Source of the DNA: Actinernus sp. WN-2022 | Lineage: Eukaryota > Cnidaria > Anthozoa > Actiniaria > Actinernidae | Reading direction: 5' to 3' | Assembly (NCBI GenBank): GCA_030867875.1 | Contig: JAOWCC010001634.1 | Coordinates: 35,173,867 to 35,237,866 of the forward strand | DNA length: 64,000 nucleotides | Program-made: the position numbers and the translations under genes | Part shown: in pieces, positions 1-12,307 of the stretch | How the letters are laid out: each line of letters starts with the position of its first letter | How positions within the stretch are numbered: the first letter of the stretch is position 1 | The notes under the pieces: generated by a model | Told to the model about the DNA's origin: nothing | The model's database searches: none | The model's input: only the letters and a program-made list of their open reading frames with translations

Positions 1-383
1 ACATTTTTCTGAAGCATTTCAAAGACATTTTTTGGTTTCGATGAGGCAAAATTTGCTTCCGCAACAATGTTTTCACGTTGGCTATGGAGGAAAACAATGT
101 TTACTAGGCTCCAGTGACACACAGTATATGTGTTTCTTAGCAACACAAACCCAGATTCCACCGGCAAGACAATTTGACACAGTGCGCATTCATTAGTTTT
201 TTTTCTGCAACAACGTTTCTCGTATATCCACTCGTGCAGCAAAACATTTGTATGCTTCCTGCTCGTTCAATTAGCCACCCAGGCAACATTAAGAGAAACA
301 GTGAAGCGCAGTGTTCGCGCCTACGCCTTTTCGATCCCTCGTGCCTCGATCGGATGATCACGTAAAATGGCGGTCCCGTCTCA

Positions 384-468
384 CGCAATCTCGTTCTCAT
401 AACCTGCGATCTTTTGGCCAGTATCTTAGCGCTGGTCAAAAGATCGCGGGCTCTGGGAACGAGATTGC
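384..468. repeat. Hairpin with GCGATCTTTTG arms
   Basis: GCAATCTCGTT and GCGATCTTTTG are followed by their inverted copies, with a short loop around 415-435. A related palindromic segment sits at 29610-29680. Confidence 0.55.
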
Positions 469-867
469 ATCTCACGACGCTCGTATTCATCAGCAGCTGT
501 GTATCACAGGACGCTAAGGAACCACTTTGAACGTTAAACAAATATCTTGCAGTGACCACCCTCAGTGCTTGTTGGTCAGCCGCATTAATGGGAAGATAAC
601 TAACATAACTACTCATGCTTGTAAACTGCGTGGCTTACCGTGTGTCTGAACAAGCGCCCCGCACATACATGTATATGTAAATCCAGCGTAATTCAGGTCT
701 GGATAAAGTCTGTCACGATCCACACAATATGTTTCATCGTTCACCAAGATGTTTTCTGAACCCTTTTCTAAGATAGTTTGTAGCAATAGCAACATACGTC
801 AGACATTTCTGAACTTCGCTTTCCAGGATGTCACTGCGCTCCAGTTCGGCACCGACACAGCTGATTA

Positions 868-1059
868 GGCCATCCCAATAAAATGCAAATACGTAGAGAG
901 CTAGGAAAAGAGGTGTAGTTGAAAGTATGTTCTTCAATTTTATTTTTTTAACTTTTCCCAAAAATTGGGTCAATGTCAAGCTTTGTATTTTTGTTAACTT
1001 TTCCAAAAAAAATTGGGTCGGTCTGGCGATTGGAAACGGAACATTTTATTGGGATGGCC
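868..1059. mobile_element. Small inverted-repeat element, TIR GGCCATCCCAATAAAATG
   Basis: An 18-bp terminal sequence at 868-885 is repeated inverted at 1042-1059. Between them is a short tandem duplication of an AACTTTTCC(C)AAAAATTGGGTC block (about 950-968 and 995-1018). No coding capacity; no clear target duplication. Confidence 0.55.
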
Positions 1060-3186
1060 GTATGTGGGTCGTGTGAATATACAGGATATATGCACGGGAT
1101 GTTAGAAATCATTTATAATTCATTGTTGTGACCTTGTGTATGAATGTATGCAAACATTTGACTCCATAACAGTTACATATATCAGGTGCATCATGGGTAA
1201 TTTTAACCTATAATCAGCTTGAAAAAAATTAAAGTTTTGCAAACAAAATTATGTAGATGTATTAAGTAGTGCATTATGATTATTTTCAGTTCTGTTTCAT
1301 GAGATTCATAAATATTTCAATATAAATTACCCACTCTGGTATATATGTTGGGCACCACAGACGAAATGATAAAACACCGGATCTCCTAGCGTGTAGGGAT
1401 CTGATCAGCAATATATATATATATAAATAGACAAGAAAGGAAAGGCTGATTCAACGGTAGAGAGTTTTTTCTTCCAATATTCCACATGGAATGTACACAT
1501 CTGTGTTTGGGCTACCTGTGGTGCACAACAGCAGACTGGGTTCTAGTCCTAAATAAAATGGCGGATGCTACATAGCCATCTGTATAAACTATAATGGATA
1601 AATGTTCTTTCGGTGTAAAATCGACAAGAAGATAATTATCGTAAGTTGTGGCTTCGAGACCATGACAGAGCTGGGGAGGAGAGCACAAATAACTAAAGGC
1701 TAGAATCATGCAGGTATGCATTTATCGCTGATTCATCCTTCGTATTACTAATTTCTCTTATTTTGAAGTTGATTGTTAATTAGTTGTTGTTTATTGTAAA
1801 ACCATAGGCATAAGTGACAAATTAATTTATCACCCAGTTATTTTAGGGCTATGTTTCTCATTCCTGTCCGTTATTTGTCCCGTTATTCTGCACACGATAC
1901 AGCTTGCATCTGGCGTTGATTGTTTATTTACGTTGGACCCGGGCGTTGGGAGTATGTTACTTTGGCCTCACTGCTCCTAAGCTGAATAAACTTTACAAAC
2001 TTTTTAGTCCCCAGTTGTATTTCCAAATGACTGATCTACAAAATAATAACTCTCTCATCTTCTACAATTTCGCCGCATCGATAGTATTCGAATGTCATTT
2101 TACCCTAAAATGTGACTTTTTGAAAAATAATTTCGGAAGTCACTTGTACATGAAAGCCTTACTCCTTGAATACTGAATATTTTTTCGCACTTATGTCATA
2201 ATTAAATTGCAATTGGTCGTGTTTATGCTGTAGAAACGTTTTGTGTATATAGCTTATATGGTTTGTTCAAAAATATTCTGTAAACATGACTAAAAATACA
2301 TAGTGGAAATACCCCTCAAACCGTGGCAGTTCGTACTGACCCCCATGTCTCTTACAGTTTTTGGAATTTTTCCAAAATATTCTACCAAGTCTAATGCCAG
2401 GCCAATAGTAACATATGTGCAAAATATGAACAAAATCTGAGATGTACCATGTAGACTCATTTTTTCAGGGTGCATGGTTTCCACATGGATGCCCTCTTAA
2501 ATAAAGTATGGTACATGTAAAGTGTTATTGAAGTGAATATAATAAATTCATGGCTTTTCTGGTTTTAGTGTTTTTGAAGACGAAAACTAAACACTCCAAT
2601 CTGTTTGAACATTATTGGCAGCCATGATTATGAAATAATGGGGAGTAAGACGAAGTCCTGGCTATAAATTAGGGACCTCAAGCAACCACGACGACGATGT
2701 CTAGGACGACGGCATAAAGCAATAGTCTTAATTATAAAATACAATGAATGCACGTCAAAATGCACGCAGTCACCACATTTTGACCGTTCTCTTAAGAAAA
2801 CAGAACGTGAAAACTCCACGTTACGTTCAAAAGAGAACGCGAACGTAAGAAAGTAAATCACACCGTTTATCGTTCGACCTGAACGGAACTCTATGCTGAT
2901 CACATATTTCGAAAATCTGATTATTAAAGGCAAATAAAGGAAATAGAAAACACCCAATTTCGGGAGAAAACACTTTTCTACTTTCCGTCGTCACATCCGT
3001 CGTCGTCCTGGTTGCTTCCACTGATTATTATAAACAAAAATAACGGTAATTTAGGCAAGTGAAAAAAAGAAGGGGCCAACATGAATGACGAGCTGCACAG
3101 AGATTAGATCAGAGTGCTTTATCAAAATCAGCCCAATCCATCATTTTTCCTTCGTTATTGAATTGTGTCATTGTTTATTAACTTTG

Positions 3187-3338
3187 TCTATTGCTGGTTT
3201 TCACTCAATCCCCAGAGATTCAAATTACAAAGGGCATGGCGGCCATGTTGGTGCCCCAACAAAAGAAGCTAACGAGGAATCTATTGTTTAAGGGCACCAA
3301 CATGGCGGCTATGACGTCAAGTGAAAACCAGCAATATA
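3187..3338. mobile_element. MITE with ATTGCTGGTTTTCACT ends
   Basis: ATTGCTGGTTTTCACT on the left matches AGTGAAAACCAGCAAT on the right. Internal arms CATGGCGGCCATGTTGGTGCC and GGGCACCAACATGGCGGC are also inverted, so the whole element folds back. Confidence 0.65.
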
Positions 3339-3394
3339 CCTTATTCCAATATGGCTGCTCTTATTTGCATAATGCCCCAAAAACACTTATATAT

Positions 3395-3810
3395 CAGGGC
3401 ATATTTAGACGCCACTATGTAGGTTATTGTCGTTATCATCCTTCAAATATTTACTTTGACGCGCTAATACGCTCACAGGGGGTGTATTCGCCGATATTTC
3501 CCGCTCATTGGGTCACGTGACGCTTTCAACCAATCACGCGCGAGAGAAAATATTTGATGGGTGGTGTTTGTCAAAATCATTACCATTAATTTTATGGAAG
3601 GCAAATTCCGGTCCATTTTAAGCGCGCGAAGGCCGCGTTTGAAATTGCACATGTGAAATTACAAATTACACGTGAAATTTCAAGTTGAAATTAGAGATTA
3701 ATTTGACCTCCATGGTATTATCGCTGATATTTCCCGCTCGCGGAGAGAAAATTTCGGGTCACGTGACGCATTCAACCAATCACGCGCGAGAGAATATTTG
3801 ATGGGTTATA
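3395..3810. repeat. Interspersed repeat with two internal direct copies
   Basis: A block with CGCTGATATTTCCCGCTC, GGTCACGTGACGC and CCAATCACGCGCGAGAG occurs at 3488-3562 and again at 3720-3806. The whole block, including TGTAGGTTATTGTCGTTATC upstream, reappears diverged at 61636-62035. Confidence 0.6.
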
Positions 3811-4379
3811 AGCAAATATATGCACACATTTCAGAATTAAAGAAACATTTTAGAATTATAAGAATATAAATTTCACCAATAGATGCTGCTCTCGTCCGTA
3901 GGGCAATCGGGCACTAATAAAGTCTAAAATCCCGTAGAACGAACTCACGCAGAGACCTCATGATCAGCGCAGTGGCTCAGTTACCACTCACGGGCTCACG
4001 CAATGGGCACACAGCGGTCAAACGTCTGCGCATGCGTCAAAAGTCTTGCAACAACAACGTATTCCAAAACAAATTCAAAGCGAGCCGGCGGCCGTCACTG
4101 TTCACACACCCGTTTTCAAACCTCGACAACTTTTTTGGTAAATTGCGAAAAAGTTTGGTAAACTCACAGTTTGAAGTTTGTTCAATTTCCCGTCGACTGT
4201 GAAAATAAAAAGCTTAACTTTCACGTATTTTTCTTAACTTTTGGGGGTAGAAGTTCACTGTAATATGTTTTAAGGTAAATTTTGCGCGGGAAATACGCGC
4301 GGCCGCCCACGTTTGACCGCTGTGCGCGCAATGGGCAACTCCTATCGGGCTTGGAACAACTGACCATTCGCAGGCTCAC

Positions 4380-4665
4380 AGTTACCACTCACGGGCTCAC
4401 GTAGATATCACTCACGGGCTCACTGTTAACAGGCTCACACAGAGCCCGGAGCCTGTAACAGTGGTAACTGTGAGCCCGCGAGTGGTATCTGTGTGAGTCC
4501 GCGAGTGGTATCTGTGTGAGCTCATGAATGGTGACTGCACGAGCCCGTGAGTGGTATATGCGTGAGTGGTAACTGTGCATGTGAGCCACTGTGCTGATGG
4601 CTCTGCGCGTGAGTCTGTATTAGTAGCATCTGCGCGAGACACTTAGTTCAAGGCTTCTGCACGAG
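4380..4665. repeat. Diverged minisatellite of GTGAGCCCGCGAGTGGTATCTG type
   Basis: Several units of about 25-27 bp ending GAGTGGTAT or GAGTGGTAAC follow in one orientation from about 4455, and inverted units (TACCACTCACGGGCTCAC) occur at 3980-4005 and 4383-4425. Reading frames across it are repeat artefacts. Confidence 0.55.
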
Positions 4666-5634
4666 CCTGTCATGGCGTAGACTTGCTCCAAGTCGAACTC
4701 GCCGAGTCACTGGGTAAGCGGATACTGGCTCAAAGAGCGAGCGCGAGAGGCGAGGTCGACTTGTTTCACTTGCAGGAAATTCAATCGGGGGTTTATGTTT
4801 TGGCGCGAAAAAACGTTTCAGGGGCGGAGCTTACATTTCGCGCCTTTCACAAACTCTTTCCGAGTACAATCAACGGTCGACTGACTTGACACGTCAACCT
4901 ACAATGCCTATAGAATTGACGCTTTGTGATTGGGCAAATCTTAGTACGTCATAAGCCACGCCTCCAGTCGAAAAATCAACCGGTAAATTAAATTTGGCGC
5001 GCTGCAAGTGGGAAAAGTTCTTCGTGCGGGGGGCTAAGAAGGACTTTGATAAAGTCTATGAAACGTTTGTGAGCCACTGCGAGTGTTTGATCGCATATAT
5101 TTGATCTAAAGTCACTTATATTTAGAAAGTTCTGATAATTGCACGAAGGCCTTTAGGGGGGTGCAATTTGAGAACTTTCAGAATATCACTCTGTGCCTAT
5201 AAATCAAGTATAGCACGTCGAGCAGTTCATACATTTTTTTGTTTATAATATACTGAGAAAACATTTGTTGAGAGCATGCAACTCTGCACTCAGTAACATT
5301 TTTATGCACTCGTTATTAACCAATCCGAATTCAGATATTTTGTTGAGTATATTAAGTAGGTGTTTGGAATCTTTCAACGAGACATGATTCCTCCTTCTTG
5401 GTCGAGCGTATGTCTAAAAGGGCAGAGGCATACAATATAACATATTAATATTCGGGCTTAAATTGATCGTAAATTCCAGACGTCTCGGGAATTTACATGA
5501 ACGGTTTGTATGTCTGAGAATGCGTGCGCTATTTAAATGAAGGCAACGTTACGTTCATTTCATTGGGACATAGTGTTCCGTGTCTGAATATGAGGCGTCG
5601 TTCCTCTCTGCGGCACGCGGTAACACCTGTAAGT

Positions 5635-5875
5635 GATGACCTTACGACGGCCACCTGCATCATGATCATCAACACAGTGCCTGTTATGCACTGTTGAAAT
5701 AATGCGGTACTGAGAGATCAGCCTTTTTGTTGATGACATCTTGGCGGTGCTTTCTAAAGCGAACTCCTAGTCCAAATCCGGCTTCTCCGATGTAAACGCA
5801 TGTTGGGTACTTGCGGCATGATATGCAGTACACGAGGTTGGCTGTTGTGCACGTATAATGGCCGTGGATGCGTCA
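5635..5875 (-). pseudogene. Penelope-like element, GIY-YIG endonuclease fragment
   Basis: Minus-strand translation gives LVYCISCRKYPTCVYIGEAG, then RFRKHRQDVINKKADL and HYFNS before a stop. This is the typical GIY-YIG core (YCI..C...YIGE.G..R...H) at the C-terminus of Penelope-like retroelements. Only the endonuclease end is visible. It is adjacent to a foldback element on its right. Confidence 0.7.
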
Positions 5876-5950
5876 GCAAAAGTCTTGGCCTCCCAGTTTA
5901 GAGAATTAGCCGAGTTGGTGAAGTCAAAGTTAACTATGGTGAAATGGCAG

Positions 5951-6138
5951 CCTAGTCCCTAGGCCTTCTGGCTTGGTATTTTATCCGAGTGGGTTAATGG
6001 GATCCCTGTGGTTTGTAATGGCTTGTGACGTCACTGCTCACTGTTCCCAGTTGGTTGGTGACGTCCCAACCATTACAAACCACAGGGATCCCATTACCTC
6101 ACTCAGAAAAACTACCAGCCAGAAGGCCTAGGGACATG
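5951..6138. mobile_element. Foldback element, arms about 70 bp
   Basis: The left arm (5951-6021, containing AATGGGATCCCTGTGGTTTG) is inverted on the right (6069-6137, CAAACCACAGGGATCCCATT, then AGAAGGCCTAGGGAC). A GTGACGTC motif occurs in the loop region on both sides. Confidence 0.7.
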
Positions 6139-6345
6139 GCAAGTTCCGGTAGCCCGGACGTTGACATGGGAAAGTTCCTGCATGGTTATATAAGTCTTGG
6201 TCCTGTTACATATTACTGTGCAGTAGTGCCCTTGAAGATCCTTGTCACGTCTAAACGCACGCAAGGGGTCTGAGAAGGATTGGGTTGTTTAGAAGTAAAA
6301 AAGGATTGTGATTTGGGACAAATTAGTGCCTACCTTGGGTGCCAG

Positions 6346-6478
6346 AGTTCCTTCTCGCTAAGTTTACTCAAGAGCGATCAGCGAGCCAGTGCCGAAGGCG
6401 CTAGAAGAACCGTTCTTCTAGACTCCGGCATTCGCTGATCGTTCGGCGCGCTCTTGAGTAAACATAGCAAGGAGGAGG
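6346..6478. mobile_element. Palindromic element, GTTTACTCAAGAGCG arms
   Basis: GTTTACTCAAGAGCG, GATCAGCGA and CTAGAAGAAC on the left arm are mirrored as GTTCTTCTAG, TCGCTGATC and CGCTCTTGAGTAAAC. Almost no loop is left at about 6410. No coding capacity. Confidence 0.7.
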
Positions 6479-6508
6479 AACGAGACAGGGTGTCACTATC
6501 CCATACGT

Positions 6509-7086
6509 TAAAGTGCCCCTACGATCAAATTTTGACATATCAATGTTTTTGCATATTCATAAAGTAGAGTTCATATATTATTACCAGTTCAAATTGTTTT
6601 TCGATACAACAAAGGAAGTCTTATTTTTTTAGCTCCGAATATTGAATCTACACGTCCGCCATTACTGGAAGCCGTGCCCTTTGTTCAGCTTTAAACAAAG
6701 GTTTATTCACCGGAAATGATGTCATACACTTAACGCTCGCCTGCAGAACACAACGCCTGGAGGCATATTTCTACTAAAAACGTCTTCACGTACATAAGAA
6801 GAAAGTTATATTTATCTTTGCGAGGTTGGCTACTTTTTTATGCACGCTATTTCGCGCCACGAGGTTGTCGTGTTAAGTGTATGACATCACTTCCGGTGAA
6901 TAAACCTTTGTTTAAAGCTGAACAAAGGGCACGGCTTCCAGCAATGGCGGACAGGATTTTACCGGTAAACTCTCCTAAAATTTGTGGTTTAAGATGCCCA
7001 TTTGGGAATATTTTTTACTATTTCGGATATTTCTAATACTGATTGACCTATAGACACTGAAAAATTTTCGTCGTAGTGGCACTTTA
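6509..7086. mobile_element. MITE with TTAA at both ends (piggyBac-type)
   Basis: The ends read TTAAAGTGCCCCTACGA and TCGTAGTGGCACTTTAA, so TTAA flanks an inverted AGTGCC...GGCACT end, as with piggyBac-type insertions. Internal arms also fold back (6672-6725 against 6890-6945, CCGTGCCCTTTGTTCAGCTT). A diverged full-length relative is at 28925-29432. Confidence 0.6.
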
Positions 7087-8678
7087 ATGCTAATGAGTCA
7101 GCAAGAGGGATAATGTACCATTTTAATCGGCATTTAGGTCGGCATTGGTGATCTGAGTCAGTGTGGCCATTTGATTGATGAGAAATTCTAGCCTCGCTTT
7201 CATGATTTTTCTGCATTTGAAATGCCGATAACGTTTTTTGTATTAACAAAAGAATATTATTTACAATTTCACTAACCCGCAGATAGCTGAAGCTGATCGT
7301 GGCGGTTGTTGTACATATATTCAAAGAGTCATATAATATTACTAGCATTTTAAGGAGAAATGTAAAGCATATGAAACTTATCCCAACAGTACAAGCGAGA
7401 ACATTTGCTCTTGCTAGTGTCCAGGCCAGTGCGGACAGCTTATTTCCGTACTCCGCATGCGTAATGTTAATTTCGTGCATAAAAGATAGCATTCAGCGCG
7501 TTGAGAGCCCGCAGCATTGGCAGTATGTTGCTCCCCGAGCGCTTCGTCGACAGTATTGCAAGCAGATGCAAATTTTCGTTGTCATTTTGACCGCGGTTAT
7601 TCATTACGAATGTGGGCAAACTATACATCAAAACGTGGGGTTTTTGATTAGTTCATTTCCCAGCCTTTTATAGCCCAGACTTCCCTGGCATATGCCCAGA
7701 AATAGAGGAACGCCATTTTGACTCAACCGGTCGAAAACAATTGCAAATTGACCGCGGAAAATAAGCGAGTATGGGGTTTAAACTATTAAAACTACAGAGA
7801 AAAGACATTATTGTTTTGTATTCCGTTCGTAGGTTTTTTAGTTGTTTTCTTTACGAGGCATAAAATTAACAAATTGCAAGAAAATTGCGATTTTGGCAAA
7901 CAGTTGAGTGAACCCCCGGACGGGGCGTGAGCGTGACTCACGTCTAGTGACCTTTTGTTAAACGGAAGTTTGATATGGAAAGAAAAAAATTACCTGACAA
8001 TGACAAGGAAATATAAAGAACGAGGATAATTACAGAATATAAAAGCAGACGTTAGTTACATGGGGATTTTCTTAATTGTCTTAATTCTCTATAACTATAC
8101 TAGTTTTAATGTGATCGTTCATGTGGTAGCATTGCTTTCCCTCTACAGAGTTATCTTCCGTGGCCATATTATGCAAATTAAAGGTCCCAGTTCCAATACT
8201 TTTTTAAGTTATACAAAACGTTTTTAAAAGTCACTGGCCATGAAATACTGAATGTAATCCTGAATATCATATTATGCCATCGGGCGTTCGTAGCTTCAAT
8301 ATAGTGCAAAATGTGTCTGAACCAGTGATTTCCACAGACCATTCGGACATTCTCGTATTTTGGAACAGTCACTCGATCGAACGCGCACTTTGTCAATTAC
8401 AGGATTATGCAATGGAGTAGTCAAAACATTGTTCAAATTTAGTCGCATATTTTCTGCATTAACATTTATAGTAAACAAATATATATTTAGAACAAATCTC
8501 GGCGGTCGGCCGGCATAACTTGGCTTTTTGTCAACTAATTGTCGGTACTAAGCTTCCGCAAGTCAGTTTTTCACAACACGAACGCGACGAACGCGCACCA
8601 GAGCACAACAGTTTGTTTACTTTTTTGTTAGTGTGTGACCAAGAACACGACAGAAATAAAAACAAAATACCATCCTCA

Positions 8679-9470
8679 TCAATGCACCACTCCACGTCTT
8701 CGCGTAAGAAGAGAAAATTCACTCTGTAGCAGACAATAAACTTGCAGCTGCGTTTCGTTTCCTTGTAGCGGGTCATCGAGCGCGAAGTTTTTGTACCCTC
8801 GCGCTGTGAGCAGGTCATGCAATTTCGAGTCTTTCACTTCAAGCACCATGATGAAATTTGCTTTTTTCTCTATCGCATCCCACTTCGCTTTGGTTTCCTC
8901 AGAATCTCCCACAAACTTTGCTGCCTTTGCAAAATACGACATGATTATCACATCCTGTGGCATTACCTCTTCTAGAAACTTCACGTTTATTTCCTTGCAT
9001 AGAAATTTAAAATCTAAGGCCTCCACAAATGGCATCCAACCAAGTTCCGAGTCGTACCCTGTGAAGCGCGGAAAATCGTTTATTTTGTAGCTGTAGGCAA
9101 AAGTTTCGATCAGAAATTTCTTGAAGCCCCACAGCTCAGATGCAGGGCCACATCCAAATGCGGCCACCTTGTGTATGTCACGGAAATAGTCCCTAGGGAC
9201 AATGTTTCTATCTACAGCGGTTATGAATGCTTGGGAAACTAGCTGTGCTCTCGGTTGAAAGGTTTCCAAAGCGTAGTAGGCTCTGAAGTTTTGACTCGCA
9301 TAACACATAGTTCTCCAGTGCCAGTTATTTTTCACTCCAGATTTGAAGAGAATTTTCCCTTCGCCAGAATTTTTGAGGAAGAATTCGGAGACTTCTCGAA
9401 AGCGTTGCAATGTTTCGGCTTCCTCGTCATAGCTTTGAAGAGTTTGTGCCTCACCATTCCAATTTGCCAT
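8679..9470 (-). CDS. Intronless methyltransferase-like protein, 263 aa
   Basis: An uninterrupted reading frame with strong coding character. The start is the ATG at 9470, with A at -3 and G at +4; the frame stays open a few codons upstream but has no earlier ATG. Residues about 102-112 (VAAFGCGPASE) resemble motif I (glycine-rich loop) of class I SAM-dependent methyltransferases. FTGYDSE (about 137-142) could hold the acidic motif II residue and DVIIMSYF (173-180) the motif IV/V strand. The rest is hydrophilic and mixed alpha/beta-like, with no signal peptide or membrane segment. I do not recognise the exact family, and the substrate is unknown. It lies about 6.7 kb beyond the HAL stop codon and points the same way. 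Lack of introns may mean a retrocopy or a small single-exon family. Confidence 0.6.
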   Translation of the reverse strand: MANWNGEAQTLQSYDEEAETLQRFREVSEFFLKNSGEGKILFKSGVKNNWHWRTMCYASQNFRAYYALETFQPRAQLVSQAFITAVDRNIVPRDYFRDIHKVAAFGCGPASELWGFKKFLIETFAYSYKINDFPRFTGYDSELGWMPFVEALDFKFLCKEINVKFLEEVMPQDVIIMSYFAKAAKFVGDSEETKAKWDAIEKKANFIMVLEVKDSKLHDLLTARGYKNFALDDPLQGNETQLQVYCLLQSEFSLLTRRRGVVH

Positions 9471-9861
9471 AGTTGAGATCAGTGACAAAACGGAATCAAA
9501 ACGCCTTCATAACGTAGCACTGCAATATTCCTGAAATACTCAATTAATTGCAAGCTTCGATAGATTGCCCAAGTACGAAGGTTCACCTTGCAAATTACAC
9601 TGAAAATATCAGTGTCTTTGCAGGTTCCCTTATCTCTAGACTGCTGACTGACGCCAGGTCAGGTCCGCTCGTCGAGCTGCAAAGTTTCTGGCTACTCGAT
9701 GAAGTCTCGTTCACTTAGCACTCATTGAATATTCGAAACCGGAATGAAACAGTCAAAAGATCCGTGACGAAACCGGAAGGTACTGACTGATCGACCACAG
9801 GCAGCCCACTCAAGTTTATCTAAAAACATGTAAAGTGAATTCATGTAAAGTCATTCAAAAC

Positions 9862-9954
9862 GTAGACTGCGAGCAGTCCCTCCTTTTCCCTCCATTGATA
9901 GTGAGTTTACGAGCGGAGCGAGCGAAATAATGGATGCGTGACTGCTCGCAGTCT
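9862..9954. mobile_element. 93-bp MITE with 9-bp target duplication
   Basis: Terminal inverted repeats AGACTGCGAGCAGTC and GACTGCTCGCAGTCT enclose 93 bp. The 9-bp sequence ATTCAAAAC occurs directly on both sides (9853-9861 and 9955-9963). A 9-bp duplication is typical of Mutator-like transposons. Confidence 0.7.
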
Positions 9955-10989
9955 ATTCAAAACGAAAATCTTGTGGTTTTGCACGAATCAAGTGTTAAAT
10001 AATGAAGATTGTAAGTGGTTTTATAATTGCAAGAATTCGAGTAAAATATAGTGACGTTTCTACGAAATTTAATAAATGTTAGGTTTATATTTTTTGCCAA
10101 CAGACATAATCTCAACCCATATTACAAATTACTCGGGATTTTGAAGGTAGAAAATCTCATTAAACTAAAATAGCAATATTTACTCAAAAAATAAAAAATG
10201 AAGCAAATGAATTTCTTATTCCAGTGACCTTGATACACTCTCATAATACACGATATATTAGGCCAGCAATAATTTCTGCAGACCAAGGGTCAGATCTAAT
10301 TATGGAAAATTTCATATGGACATTTTCCCCGTATCTGCGACTCTTGAAAGCTCACCACATGGTCAATATCTAATGAAATGTCACCAAACTTGGTAAATGT
10401 ACTAATTTCGATGTGCTCTTTCTTGTGATGGAATTTATTTCATACTGATTAGACTACAATAGGACATTTTTCCTTTTTGAATTCTTTTTCTTATTCAGAT
10501 TTTCTAACTCCTTTGAGAATAGCAAGACAATGGTCTAAATGAAACCGTGCAAAGGATTCTGGTAGTTGTAGTAAAATGATGTCCGAATGACGTCACAACT
10601 CCAGGCCCTCACCAAGACTCGCGCTGACTTCCAACTGGAAACAGGGAGCCCAAAACGGATGTTTTCCCTAACTTTGACGCCACGAAAATCGTCGAAGTTT
10701 AGTTTTTTTCACTCTTATTTTTTCGAATTCTTAGTCGGGGCGCTATACAGAATCGATGTAAACAATTAAATTTTTGGGGTTATAGGCACTTTAAACAGCT
10801 ACTGCTTTAGATTAATATAGCTATGTTCAATACAAATAGATTTAGCCGTTTTTTCTGCTCTTGTTTTGGTCTACCTATCGCCCCATGTAAGAGAATCCAC
10901 CAAGGTCAGGGATTCCGGATCCCATCCTGTGCCGATTCCGGATCCCGCCCTCCGGATTCCAACCTTCTGGATTTCGGATTCCAGCGATC

Positions 10990-11190
10990 TTGTACAAGCT
11001 ATGTTTTACCAGTTTTATCATTACCTTATGTCTCTTGCATGCTGCACATATCTTTTCATGGTCAGTACATGCGAACGAACTATGGCTTACGTACCTTCAA
11101 CTTCAAACTATTCCAACTGAGATAAAAAGCTTAAGACGCTCACAGTTTAAAAAACACTATAAGAAACATCTGAAAAAAACTGAAATCTGA
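10990..11190 (+). pseudogene. LINE open reading frame tail (fragment)
   Basis: The plus-strand frame ends IPTEIKSLRRSQFKKHYKKH followed by LKKTEI and a stop. This resembles the conserved 3' end of CR1/L2-like LINE ORF2 (WN.LP..I....S...FK...K..L). A 3'UTR-like AT-rich tail may continue to about 11880, interrupted by a poly-C run. Confidence 0.45.
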
Positions 11191-11688
11191 ATCATGCATA
11201 ATTCGTTGTCATTTATCACTTGCTGATTAAGTCAATTTGGCCGCATCAATATAGAAGTAATAACTGCAATTTAGCCTAAGGGACCGGTCATTATTTAGCG
11301 AGGGGGGATGGGGGGAGGGGGTGAGTGGGTGAGGAGCTACTAGATTTGCTGTCTGGATTATGGAAAATACATTGATTTGGCTCATATCATCGAGATTCCT
11401 TTTCACATTCGTCACATTCTACCTGCATGACCTGTGGGATATAACTTTGCTATATACTTGTTAATGTTCAATTTTTGAGGCTGTTCCCCAACACTGAAAA
11501 GTATAAAAAGAGTAAAAATGATTTTTCATGATGTATTGACACAAGTCGTAAACTTGTATCAGGGAATTTCAAATAATATATATGGGCTAAAAGGACGTGG
11601 CCCTTCCCCTGAATACGCGATTACAAATTGATGACCTTCAATGAACTAGTCCCCAAAATTCGTAAACTTCTCCAAAATCTTGTAGCTC

Positions 11689-11712
11689 CCTCCCCCCCCC
11701 CCCCCCCCCACC
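11689..11712. repeat. Poly-C tract
   Basis: A C-rich homopolymer run (CCTCCCCC... then A-CCC). Similar runs occur at 30827-30846 (poly-C) and 34733-34765 (poly-G), the last two in HAL introns. Confidence 0.8.
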
Positions 11713-12183
11713 CATTGTTACTCACCTTTATTATTATTTTTATTGTAGTTGTCATTGTTGTATTTTTGTTTAAAATTATTCTAATTATTTGCTAAATTGT
11801 ATAGTCTTCCCAACCTTTCGAGTTAGCTTTTGCCTTCTTTAAGTTAGGAAACAGTAAACCAGGAAATAAACATACCTTTTTAGAAGTAGAACCCCACTGA
11901 AGTCCACGCGTTTCAAATAATCAAAGAAAGATTGTGATAGGCCTCTCTGTATATATCCCAGTTGGCATGACATCAGTATATATTCGTTCATTGAGTGCAG
12001 CTAATTGAAATTTATTTTCAAATTTTGTTATGGAATAGCTTTAGTGGCTCCACATCTGACAATTTGAATTGGTCCGGTGTTGGATTTTGAAAGATGAAAA
12101 TTTTCCTTGGTACTATTGATTAGGAGCAGGAGCCAATTAGGAGTTAACGTGTTAATCTCGAAATAATATAAGAAAAAGCTATA

Positions 12184-12307
12184 CAGACCTTTCCCACACG
12201 GCGGCCATCTGCTTACCCAGCCTCGGTAAACACGTTTGAGACCGAGGCTGGGTAAGCATTAACAATATGTTTAGCCCAAGATGGCCGTCGCATGGGAAAG
12301 GTCTGTA
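12184..12307. mobile_element. 124-bp palindromic MITE, TIR ACAGACCTTTCCCA
   Basis: ACAGACCTTTCCCA, GCGGCCATCT and TGCTTACCCAGCCTCGG are mirrored by CCGAGGCTGGGTAAGCA, AGATGGCCGTCGC and TGGGAAAGGTCTGT. No coding capacity. Confidence 0.7.

Larger units (their letters stand above)
1..8678. other. Left flank without recognisable genes
   Basis: No reading frame here has recognisable protein similarity apart from a Penelope GIY-YIG fragment. The stretch is a patchwork of foldbacks and repeats listed separately. I see nothing identifiable in about 1070-3180, 5000-5600 or 7090-8670. Confidence 0.6.
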
